A stretch of DNA of 21,387 nucleotides from Bipolaris cookei. Taxonomy: Eukaryota > Ascomycota > Dothideomycetes > Pleosporales > Pleosporaceae. Shown one piece after another: positions 7,768 to 14,575 of the stretch. Every line of letters starts with the position of its first letter. Positions within the stretch are counted from its first letter, which is position 1. Made by a program: the position numbers and the translations under genes. The stretch lies in assembly GCA_002286855.1 (NCBI GenBank), contig NRSV01000164.1, forward strand, positions 1 through 21,387. Reading direction: 5' to 3'. A model generated the notes under the pieces. That model saw only the letters and a list, made by a program, of their open reading frames with translations, was not told where the DNA came from and searched no databases.

Positions 7768-8601
7768 ATGAATAGCTGGAGTGACATCACGTCAGTCTTC
7801 GACGACGACGTCACAGACCAGCTAAACTCGGAGCTCTACACCAGAGACTGGATACAGTACGGCTCCATAGAAGTCAACAAGTGTCCCCAGCATGGTGCAA
7901 CTCCAGTGGAAGATTGTGGTGAGTGTAACAACGATCCAAAGCTCATGGAGCCACGTCTTACGATAGTGTATGTTGCAGCAGACAGTGTTACAGAGGAAGG
8001 CAACTACGCGGTTCCACCAAGGTACAACGAACTTAGGGCAGCCGGCAACGAACTTTCGCCAGTACAGTTCATGCCCCTGAAGCCAGAATGTTACTACACA
8101 CTGGCACCGTACTTGGCAGCAAAGACAGGACCCATCTCCAGAGGAGAGATGCTCATGAATGTATGCACCACCACCACAAAAACTCCATGCATTAAAATTC
8201 GCAACTGCATCATCGGACGACACAGCGGCGCAGTTCCTGATGAGTATGCATCGATAAACAAAGTGGACCAGGAATGGGTTCTGTTTCTCCCGCGCACCGC
8301 ATTGGTAGACATATTTACGCTCATGGAGGACCACGACATGTACCCTACCCCGGATCTACATGATGGTCGCTCCTACTGTAGCTCGAGGCTCAGAGTGGCG
8401 GGCACTGTCACCTCCAGAATCATGTCGTCTGACGATTGGGCTACTGGTGCTGATCTTGATTCTGTGCGAAGGTACCTGAATTGCGATGCAGTTATCACTG
8501 CAACGTTCACAGTAACGGTACACGTAGCTCCACCCCTTATTTCAAGAGGCAAGCATAGTAGATATCGCAGATTGACACTGTGGGTACACTCAATACACTA
8601 A
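7768..8601 (+). CDS. Unknown protein with a putative zinc site
   Basis: 277 aa from the ATG at 7768. The reading frame is open further upstream but has no ATG between the palindrome and 7768. Residues about 30-50 contain CPQHGATPVEDCGEC, a CxxH-x7-CxxC pattern that could bind zinc and loosely resembles the clamp zinc site of RNA polymerase largest subunits. The C-terminal third is rich in beta-prone residues (ITATFTVTVHV). I do not recognise the family. It faces the RNA polymerase gene across a shared promoter gap and its stop is one base before the next ATG, so it is probably co-expressed with its downstream neighbour. An accessory RNA polymerase subunit or a beta-rich structural protein are both open possibilities. 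Confidence 0.8.
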   Translation: MNSWSDITSVFDDDVTDQLNSELYTRDWIQYGSIEVNKCPQHGATPVEDCGECNNDPKLMEPRLTIVYVAADSVTEEGNYAVPPRYNELRAAGNELSPVQFMPLKPECYYTLAPYLAAKTGPISRGEMLMNVCTTTTKTPCIKIRNCIIGRHSGAVPDEYASINKVDQEWVLFLPRTALVDIFTLMEDHDMYPTPDLHDGRSYCSSRLRVAGTVTSRIMSSDDWATGADLDSVRRYLNCDAVITATFTVTVHVAPPLISRGKHSRYRRLTLWVHSIH

Positions 8602-8602
8602 C

Positions 8603-9499
8603 ATGTGTGACAACGAAGACTGTCGGTTGTGCGAAACACCGGCAATAAAACAACTCATAGCGCAGTGCGTGGAATGCAGTAAAGAGCCCACTGGTTGGCA
8701 GTACGCGGCCATTAACTCCTACGAACTCTCACTAGGACTCCCTGTGGTTTCACCTTACGTTGAATTCATATCCCGCGAGAAGGCTGCACTGTCTTGCCAT
8801 CTCGACTCCGCCGTGTCAACATTACTATCAGTGCTACACTCCCTGGGTGACGTGGGCGACATAGTGCACTTCGGGAAGCCTCCAAGCACTAGCTACAGTG
8901 ACCTCATAAGAATGACAAATGCGATGAGGACAACTGTGTCAGGTTGCACAGTTGCAGTGGAGTTCGAGAACAATGCTCCCACGTTCCTACACATAGGTCG
9001 TGATGACACAGTGCTACCAATCGATACAGCGACCGTTGGCCTAGTATCGTCGATGTTACAGAACTCGTCAACTGTATCATGGCAGTGGACCAGTACATCG
9101 CCCTGGGTAAGTAACATATTCCAGCCCAACCAGAAGTCTCTCTGGGTGTGCTACAATGCATGCGATGTTACTAGAAGGTTCAGGATGTCTGGAGAGAAGC
9201 ACTGCATAACTTGCATTCCACTACATACCAGCTCTACATCCCACAACACAGTCACGATCAATGTAGGTACTCCGGTGTTGGACACACTAGACAATACGGC
9301 CGGCTTACGCGCATCTCTGCTTAAGTCCGCAACTTCCGAGTTTAATGATTGCGTCATGAAGGACGGACGGTGCTTCAGCTGCAATAGAGTGAAGCTAGTA
9401 CATGATGCGATACAACAAGGGTGCGGTCGCCAGCAGGCGCCGCAGCAACGTGTTGTTGTCTTCGAGCGGTTTTCACAATGTTTGACAGCGACACTCTAG
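8603..9499 (+). CDS. Unknown cysteine-rich protein
   Basis: 298 aa, with ATG one base after the previous stop (TAA c ATG), which indicates tight coupling. The N-terminus has clustered cysteines (C2, C7, C10, then CVEC at about residues 22-25) and the C-terminal part has CFSC followed by another Cys, so one or two zinc-binding sites are plausible. The centre is rich in Ser, Thr and Val. No catalytic motif is recognised. The 3' end overlaps the start of the UDG-like gene by 22 bp in another frame. No inverted-repeat element was found immediately upstream, consistent with expression from the promoter before 7768. Confidence 0.8.
   Translation: MCDNEDCRLCETPAIKQLIAQCVECSKEPTGWQYAAINSYELSLGLPVVSPYVEFISREKAALSCHLDSAVSTLLSVLHSLGDVGDIVHFGKPPSTSYSDLIRMTNAMRTTVSGCTVAVEFENNAPTFLHIGRDDTVLPIDTATVGLVSSMLQNSSTVSWQWTSTSPWVSNIFQPNQKSLWVCYNACDVTRRFRMSGEKHCITCIPLHTSSTSHNTVTINVGTPVLDTLDNTAGLRASLLKSATSEFNDCVMKDGRCFSCNRVKLVHDAIQQGCGRQQAPQQRVVVFERFSQCLTATL
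9445..9456. promoter_or_regulatory. Degenerate palindromic element GCAAC-GT-GTTGT
   Basis: A CAAC/GTTG inverted repeat with a 2-base spacer, 21 bp before the ATG at 9478 and inside the coding end of the preceding gene. It resembles the GCAAC-N3-GTTGC element with one imperfect pair and a shorter spacer, as might be expected where it must also encode protein. Confidence 0.35.
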
Positions 9500-11220
9500 C
9501 GTCATGTTCTCCAGCATTCATATGGAAGCTTCGAAGCTCCATGCTCACCAACGAGCTAGGCCTGCATCATAAAAACCACACTTCCTTCTCAACACCTCTC
9601 ACACGATACATACACGCATCTCACCTGTCCTTGCCTGTAAGAACTGTAGTGCTAGTGGAGAGACCTTATCGTAACGACATACACCCTTGTGCAGCTGCTG
9701 CTATGTCATACGATCCATCTAAGTGTCCGTGTCCCACACCTTCTACTGCAGTTATGGCTACGTCAATGAGGAACCACCTTGGAGTCGACTGGGATGATAC
9801 CGAGCACTGGTTTCGTGACAGTTGGAAGTTTCTCAGGGCTGGGGTGTTTCTTATCAATGTTTGTTGCTTCGAAGAATTCATGGGTAACTCTTTAAATGAG
9901 AGAGTGTTAGTTGAGAGATTTGTGCGGGACATGATAGTGTTTTCTCATTCCTTGTCTAGGGAGACTGTGGATTTGGTGGCGCTGGGTAATCCTGCAATAA
10001 GCTCAACGAATAGGATACGGTCCGCCATCGCTGATAGGAAGGGTGTGGTGAAAGTGCATAGGGGCGTGAACCCTGCTGGGTTGAGACACAAGTTCAGCGA
10101 CTTAACGTCGCCACAAATTACCGTTGGATCAGTTGAATTGTCAAGAGCCTTGTACAGAGCTGTAGTGAGATCTCAATTCGTAGAACCACTCACTGCACAG
10201 GACTACCGCACAATGTCCATTCCCAAGCAGAACACCGTAAAGGCGAAGATCGTCAACGCCCACAAAACATTTGATCAAGACATGGAGCAAGTAGTGCAAT
10301 TCTTCAAGAGTGGAGGGAAGTACCAGGGCCCATTATCTGATGAACAAGTGTTTTCATCTCTGAGGAAGAGTACAACGAAGTTCGTAGAGACTCTCATAGA
10401 GGAGAGAGTCCTAGTGATGCTTGCTGGCTTGAAGGAGAATGATAATGTGGGCAAGGGCGCGTACAGCTCTGGGCATCGCACTTACGAACCCAAGAGTTTT
10501 AACAGAGGCTCTTCGTCAGAGGTATCAGCGATCTCCAAGAGTAAGCCTGTTCCTGTGGTGCAGAAAGCCAAGTGGCTCGAGGAAGAGGGCTCCGATAGTC
10601 CTACGGCATCTAGCTCCACGCAAGCCACAGTTGCTAGTAACAACACTGGAACGGATGGTAAGGCCAGTGCGCCGGCAGCTGGGCTCATTAAGACCTCAAC
10701 TGCACCGGTAGTGTCTGAAAGTGAAGGTAGTGGCGTTGCGCGCGCGCAACGCCAGGTACCTGCACCACGAAGTGTGTCTGGGCAGAGCAGTATGAGCAGT
10801 AACAGAGCAGCGTCCAAGCTGGTCTTTCTTGACGAGGAATCTGACCCAGAAACTCCTACTCAGACACTCCAGAGCGACGTCACCGACAGTGCATTGAAGG
10901 CGCAACTAATGGGACTATCAGTGCGTACACCGACGTCCCCGTCCACTATGTCCGACGATGACACAGCTGCCATGGGTGTAGTGGGCGAGTTTCTTCACAG
11001 TAGCGGTAGCGACTATGGAATATCACCGTCAGTGATGCAGGAGATAAACGAGGCAGCTGGCAGTGGTCGTGCAGCATCTGAGTCTGCTAAGAAAGTGCTG
11101 GAAGCGATTCGTGAGACTCGCAGATCTGGTTCCACCGTAGAGAGAGACCTCGGTTTTGAGACTGGCCAAGCCACGCTGGATAGCCCAGTTGTAAAGCTCT
11201 TGGCTGGGTGGTCTAGCTAA
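9478..11220 (+). CDS. Uracil-DNA glycosylase-like protein, catalytic residues degenerate, long disordered tail
   Basis: 580 aa from the ATG at 9478. Residues about 50-210 follow the family 1 UDG layout in order: TVVLVERPYR (56-65) where GQDPYH is expected, TPSTAVMATSM (87-97) for PPSLKNI, FLRAGVFLINV (118-128) for the QGVLLLN strand, VDLVALGNPA (164-173) for the FLLWG strand, and GVNPAGLRHKF (196-206) for HPSPLS. The water-activating Asp is Arg62 and the motif-B His is Asn198, so glycosylase activity is unlikely. Poxvirus D4 uses a UDG fold as a polymerase processivity factor, which I infer as a possible role. A helical region (about 215-335) follows, then a Ser/Thr/Glu-rich disordered stretch to about 460 with WLEEE at 366-370 and FLDEE at 450-454. 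The gene also holds a 24-bp palindrome. Confidence 0.7.
   Translation: MFDSDTLASCSPAFIWKLRSSMLTNELGLHHKNHTSFSTPLTRYIHASHLSLPVRTVVLVERPYRNDIHPCAAAAMSYDPSKCPCPTPSTAVMATSMRNHLGVDWDDTEHWFRDSWKFLRAGVFLINVCCFEEFMGNSLNERVLVERFVRDMIVFSHSLSRETVDLVALGNPAISSTNRIRSAIADRKGVVKVHRGVNPAGLRHKFSDLTSPQITVGSVELSRALYRAVVRSQFVEPLTAQDYRTMSIPKQNTVKAKIVNAHKTFDQDMEQVVQFFKSGGKYQGPLSDEQVFSSLRKSTTKFVETLIEERVLVMLAGLKENDNVGKGAYSSGHRTYEPKSFNRGSSSEVSAISKSKPVPVVQKAKWLEEEGSDSPTASSSTQATVASNNTGTDGKASAPAAGLIKTSTAPVVSESEGSGVARAQRQVPAPRSVSGQSSMSSNRAASKLVFLDEESDPETPTQTLQSDVTDSALKAQLMGLSVRTPTSPSTMSDDDTAAMGVVGEFLHSSGSDYGISPSVMQEINEAAGSGRAASESAKKVLEAIRETRRSGSTVERDLGFETGQATLDSPVVKLLAGWSS
10731..10754. repeat. Perfect 24-bp palindrome, candidate replication origin or regulatory site
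   Basis: Half-site TGGCGTTGCGCG followed directly by its reverse complement, with no spacer. It encloses GTTGC-(GC)3-GCAAC, the same arms as the upstream elements in the opposite order. It falls in the disordered coding part of the UDG-like gene, where sequence constraint is low. About 0.001 perfect 24-bp palindromes are expected by chance in 21 kb. The role as an origin, cruciform or binding site is inference. Confidence 0.6.
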
Positions 11221-12175
11221 TAGCTTTCGCTTTGTTGTAGGCAACTATAGGCGCGATGCCCTTCTCTAAAACTTCACTCACATAGAACTTCTTCGATGCG
11301 TCTTTCAACTTTGGCACAAAGTCTATAACGAGTGGGCCTGCGGAAACATAATCGCTTGCGACTCTACTCACGTTGAGGTCGCCGTCTTTAGTGACATATG
11401 GAAATCTCAGATAACCCATTCTTTCACGCCTACCCTCAGGTATGATGCCAGGACATCTTATTAGACGCTGCCGCACTTCTTCCACTATGCCTACCACTGA
11501 AGGACAGGATTGCTGCAATTCCATCAGTCTCGACACATTAAAAGGTTGTGCGCGGCCTTGTACGGTTGAAGACACCATTTCTAGGGCGGTGGTTGTTTCA
11601 TTCTGGGACAATTTGGGCAACGGTAACTTTGTTCTATTCTTGGTAGTGGGAGACTCGACACCGGCTACCTTAGTCACAGGTCCTGACCAGCCCTTGAGAT
11701 CCAGTATCACTGCGTCTTTGCTGCCTTGTTCAGGCAGTTGTCCGCTGTTCTGCATAACAGTATCGATCTGTATAAGAATAACAGCCACCACTTGGGCACC
11801 CGTACTTATGGTTACATCATGGTGGTAGAACTCACGTTTCTCGCCACTGACACTCATGCTAGCTCGTGACTGAGGCCTGTAGCTGGACGCGACGTTATTA
11901 TGTGTGGCCGTAACCATTTGCTGTAAGGTCGCTATGAGTTCCTGGTGACGTTTCTCTGTTCGTATCTCTCTCTCAGCTTCTAGTTCCCCATTGCGACGCA
12001 CTACCTCTGTGAGATCAACTATGCACCGACGTATGTCTGTGAGTATTACCATGGGTGTTTCTGTGCCTACAGCCGCTGCAGCTTCGAGTGCACTCTTTGC
12101 TGCGAACGATACGTCCTCGCTAACCTTTCTTCTGTCCATATCGGCAACAGCATCTCTGAGGCTATTCAAATCCAT
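11213..12175 (-). CDS. Unknown protein with N-terminal coiled-coil-like region
   Basis: 320 aa if translation starts at 12175 (MDLNSLRDAV). Two upstream in-frame ATGs (12223 and 12301) would place the divergent palindrome and the start of the opposite gene inside coding sequence, so I prefer 12175, 17 bp from the palindrome. Residues about 5-80 are strongly helical with alternating charge (NGELEAEREIRTEKRHQELI) and may form a coiled coil for self-assembly. The remainder is mixed alpha/beta with no motif I recognise. It ends against the UDG-like gene with an 8-bp overlap of the two 3' ends. A structural or scaffold role is possible but unsupported beyond the helix. Confidence 0.8.
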   Translation of the reverse strand: MDLNSLRDAVADMDRRKVSEDVSFAAKSALEAAAAVGTETPMVILTDIRRCIVDLTEVVRRNGELEAEREIRTEKRHQELIATLQQMVTATHNNVASSYRPQSRASMSVSGEKREFYHHDVTISTGAQVVAVILIQIDTVMQNSGQLPEQGSKDAVILDLKGWSGPVTKVAGVESPTTKNRTKLPLPKLSQNETTTALEMVSSTVQGRAQPFNVSRLMELQQSCPSVVGIVEEVRQRLIRCPGIIPEGRRERMGYLRFPYVTKDGDLNVSRVASDYVSAGPLVIDFVPKLKDASKKFYVSEVLEKGIAPIVAYNKAKAIS

Positions 12176-12191
12176 CGCACCTGTATAACGA

Positions 12192-12204
12192 GCAACTGTG
12201 TTGC
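12192..12204. promoter_or_regulatory. Palindromic element GCAAC-TGT-GTTGC centred between divergent genes
   Basis: Perfect 5+3+5 repeat with the consensus arms, lying 17 bp from the minus-strand ATG at 12175 and 18 bp from the plus-strand ATG at 12222. The symmetry suggests one site drives both genes, which favours a DNA-level element over an RNA hairpin. Confidence 0.7.
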
Positions 12205-12221
12205 CGTCCACTGAAGTAGCC

Positions 12222-13094
12222 ATGTACTTCCGAAACACAAAGACACGAACAGTACAGTCCCAGAGCACACTTAGGGCCATAACAAAACGCGTTAACAACA
12301 CCAGACACGCTGCCAGTGTCTATGAACACACGTACAACATACCACTACCGGAATCCTCGTACGATATAATGCTGCCATGCATCAAGGGTATGACGGGAGG
12401 CAAATCTGCACCCAACATGAACATGAGATCTGTTCACACGGTAGGGGTTTGGACCAACGCCAGCGGTCACATATGTAGATGCATGTTCGTTCAGCCGGAG
12501 CTGGCTAGCGCTACCTGCAGTATACCACCGTCGAAGTTGCGTGCAGCAGAGCTAGCGCGGCGCAGTATAGTTCACGACATACCGTTCGCTGAAGAGTGTA
12601 GGATAGGGCCACCCACCGGAAGGCCTAGAGCTACCCCACAAGTGTCTGGCCGTATGGCACCCTACGTCATATCTAGAGCCAACTTGGAGAGTGTTGCATC
12701 ATGGGGCTTTGCCAATATATGCAAGAGCAGAATCATATTCATTATATCTACAGGTGATGGGTACTCATGTCTTTGCTACACGAGGCTCTCATTGCTTCTT
12801 CTCAAGAGATTCATGCCAGATTACGCTGCCTGTATATATGACGATAATATGTCATGCTACCGCATCACAGTATCTCCAGACTGTGGTGACACCAGTGCTG
12901 AGCCAAATAAGAACACTAGCTTAGTGATATACGGTGACGGTACGTTGAAGCTCCAGGGTAAACCCGCAGCTATGGAACGTGTATGTACGGCACTGTACGA
13001 AGCTACGCACAGTATATCGCAAAGTAGATCTTGGGAACATTTTCTCACATCGATGTCTGAGATACCGGTTTTAGAAGAGCAATCGAGTAACTAG
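12222..13094 (+). CDS. Unknown protein, weakly TBP-like C-terminal segment
   Basis: 290 aa from the ATG at 12222, 18 bp after the palindrome. The segment SLVIYGDGTLKLQGKPAAM, about 40 residues before the C-terminus, resembles the strand-turn-strand plus helix of TATA-binding-protein repeats (IFxSGKhxxTGxK then helix). Virally encoded TBP-like proteins show similar degenerate versions. I see only one such repeat clearly, so the assignment is weak. The N-terminal 200 residues contain several cysteines but no recognised motif. If TBP-like, it could be the factor that recognises the palindromic promoter. Its stop codon TAG overlaps the stop of the converging gene inside a CTAG tetranucleotide. 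Confidence 0.75.
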   Translation: MYFRNTKTRTVQSQSTLRAITKRVNNTRHAASVYEHTYNIPLPESSYDIMLPCIKGMTGGKSAPNMNMRSVHTVGVWTNASGHICRCMFVQPELASATCSIPPSKLRAAELARRSIVHDIPFAEECRIGPPTGRPRATPQVSGRMAPYVISRANLESVASWGFANICKSRIIFIISTGDGYSCLCYTRLSLLLLKRFMPDYAACIYDDNMSCYRITVSPDCGDTSAEPNKNTSLVIYGDGTLKLQGKPAAMERVCTALYEATHSISQSRSWEHFLTSMSEIPVLEEQSSN

Positions 13095-13684
13095 GAAGGA
13101 CGCAGCAGGGATAACTTCGATGACGTGATCATGTCGTCGTACACTGCTTCTAAAACCGTAGTAGGTTGTCCACTTATCTTATACGCGATCTCATCCGTTA
13201 CATCAGCGCATTGCTTCCACGACCCAGGCACTACAGTAGTGTTTACCGACGTGGGTCCGAAGTTCCTAGATATGTTCCAGCTAGCCATGTATCCCTCGCA
13301 AGTTCGAGTTCCTATGCGCGACCGTATCCACTGTCGCAACAGATGTGTAGAGCTCACTGTCTGCCGCTCTAGGTTACTCCATACTTTCAACATGTCCCTC
13401 TCCGAAACGTCACAAAGGGACACATGGCTCACGAGATAATCACGCGACGCAAGACACATCACAGCAACAGCACACAAGTCCACAGCTAGAGCAGAGGCCT
13501 TGCTCCCAGACAGTCTCTTAGATAAATTATCTTTCAGTTCATTGGGACACGGACAAGACAGAAGAACGTTGTCCTGTATGCATAGTACGTTGCTAGGGTG
13601 GGTACCAGTGTCTAGCTCGTGCACCACGACCACTTCGTAACCTGAGTCCACCATCTCAGAAGCTAGTTGTGTGTAGTTCTCCAT
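13091..13684 (-). CDS. Unknown small, mainly helical protein
   Basis: 197 aa from the ATG at 13684 (purine at -3). The central region (about residues 55-115) is helical, with an Ala/Val/Leu-rich stretch (ASALAVDLCAVAVMCLAS) followed by charged residues. That stretch is too short and interrupted to call a membrane segment. No catalytic motif is recognised. It lies downstream of the codon-biased gene on the same strand, with a 56-bp gap containing TTTTTAAAA and an inverted repeat, and converges on the TBP-like candidate with a 4-bp overlap. Confidence 0.75.
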   Translation of the reverse strand: MENYTQLASEMVDSGYEVVVVHELDTGTHPSNVLCIQDNVLLSCPCPNELKDNLSKRLSGSKASALAVDLCAVAVMCLASRDYLVSHVSLCDVSERDMLKVWSNLERQTVSSTHLLRQWIRSRIGTRTCEGYMASWNISRNFGPTSVNTTVVPGSWKQCADVTDEIAYKISGQPTTVLEAVYDDMITSSKLSLLRPS

Positions 13685-13688
13685 AACG

Positions 13689-13697
13689 TTTTTAAAA
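13689..13697. terminator. TTTTTAAAA element after the codon-biased gene
   Basis: Lies 44 bp past the stop of the minus-strand gene ending at 13741 and just before the ATG at 13684 of the next one. It is identical to the element between the convergent genes at 3332-3340. A 3'-end signal for the upstream gene is my reading. It touches the adjacent inverted repeat, so a combined promoter element is possible. Confidence 0.4.
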
Positions 13698-13709
13698 CGC
13701 TTGCAGCGT
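13697..13709. promoter_or_regulatory. Variant inverted repeat ACGCT-TGC-AGCGT
   Basis: Perfect 5+3+5 inverted repeat 13 bp before the minus-strand ATG at 13684. It keeps the architecture but not the sequence of the GCAAC elements, and the spacing is shorter than usual. Weak support on its own. Confidence 0.35.
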
Positions 13710-13740
13710 GGGCAGTCTATCGAGCGGCGAGTTGGGACAA

Positions 13741-14541
13741 CTATCTGATACCTAAGGACCTGAGCTGTCCAAGAAGATCGTCAGTGGCAACATCGGCCTT
13801 GCTTACAGGAGCGGTCTCAACGCTAGCCTCAATCGGAGGAGGAGCAACGTCATTGTTCAGGCCCCTAATGAAACCACGGCTCAAGTCGAAGTTGATCTTG
13901 TATTGCGAAGTGGGCTTAATGTTACTGCCATCCCTAGTGTTGTACTTGAGCTTCACAATAACATCAAGAGAAGCCTTGATTCCGGACTCAGTCTGTTTCA
14001 TGACATTATGAATGTCCCACGACTCAAATGTGCCGTCATTGTCCAGGGTCCCGATACGGTTCTCGGCCTTGTTGATCGTCTTCCACCACTGGTTCGGGTT
14101 GCTGATCGTCTTGTCGTCGTCTATGGTGCAGGTCACACTCTTCTTAGTGGCAGCCTCCACGATCGCATCTCCTATGGCTCTATTGCAAGTGGCGTAGAAG
14201 AACCCTTTGCCATATGACTCCGTATTGACCCACGGAATGTCGTTGTTCGTCATGCGTATCACGCCTGACGTGTACTCCTTGTTACTATCAGGGTCAGTGT
14301 AACAGAACGTCACGGAGCGGCTCCAGTACCTGGCAATTGCAGACTTACCCTTGGTGAAGTCGTTGGTGGTCTCTCCAACGTCACCGATGCGTATTTCGAT
14401 GAGCTCCAGCATCTGTGGGGTCCATTCCTTGATGACGTGGAAGGGGTTGCGGTTCTTGGGGAAGGCTTTACGGGCGGCGTCAGTCATGATGGGCGGTGAA
14501 GGTATGGCAAGTGCGGGTAAATTGTTCTTGCTAGCGTTCAT
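13741..14541 (-). CDS. Strongly codon-biased protein, candidate SSB or major structural protein
   Basis: 266 aa from the ATG at 14541. Upstream in-frame ATGs (14583, 14634) overlap the helicase gene or span the palindrome, so I reject them. Codon choice is unlike the neighbours: AAG far outnumbers AAA (about 18 to 3), TTC is 8 of 9 Phe codons, and AAC, GAC and ATC dominate. This suggests selection for high expression. A folded domain to about residue 215 contains several Trp, Tyr and Phe residues (WTPQML, ARYWSRS, NQWWKT). A Pro/Ala-rich linker and a short C-terminal tail with DDLLGQLRSLGI follow. Domain, linker and acidic-hydrophobic tip is a layout typical of single-stranded-DNA-binding proteins, and the gene lies directly after the helicase and RNase H. 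A capsid or nucleoprotein role is the alternative. Confidence 0.8.
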   Translation of the reverse strand: MNASKNNLPALAIPSPPIMTDAARKAFPKNRNPFHVIKEWTPQMLELIEIRIGDVGETTNDFTKGKSAIARYWSRSVTFCYTDPDSNKEYTSGVIRMTNNDIPWVNTESYGKGFFYATCNRAIGDAIVEAATKKSVTCTIDDDKTISNPNQWWKTINKAENRIGTLDNDGTFESWDIHNVMKQTESGIKASLDVIVKLKYNTRDGSNIKPTSQYKINFDLSRGFIRGLNNDVAPPPIEASVETAPVSKADVATDDLLGQLRSLGIR

Positions 14542-14550
14542 GGTGATGCA

Positions 14551-14571
14551 TGCAACAGCGCTAGCGTTGCA
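14551..14571. promoter_or_regulatory. Palindromic element TGCAAC-N9-GTTGCA
   Basis: The consensus arms TGCAAC and GTTGCA are present but separated by 9 bases instead of 3. The element lies 10 bp before the ATG at 14541 and ends 5 bp before the helicase stop (14576). The repeat between the two genes supports 14541 as the start of the downstream gene. Confidence 0.45.
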
Positions 14572-14575
14572 GGTT

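Noticed and set aside
8941..8962. GTTGC-ACA-GTTGC direct repeat inside the 298-aa gene
   Set aside because: The arms are in the same orientation, so it is not the palindromic element, and it is not near a start codon.
9527..9542. AGCTTCGAAGCT 12-bp palindrome near the start of the UDG-like gene
   Set aside because: Several 12-bp palindromes are expected by chance at this length, and it is inside coding sequence without a matching partner elsewhere.
12176..12301. Longer minus-strand starts at 12223 or 12301 for the coiled-coil-like gene
   Set aside because: They overlap the start of the plus-strand gene and contain the divergent palindrome. The start at 12175 gives symmetric spacing.
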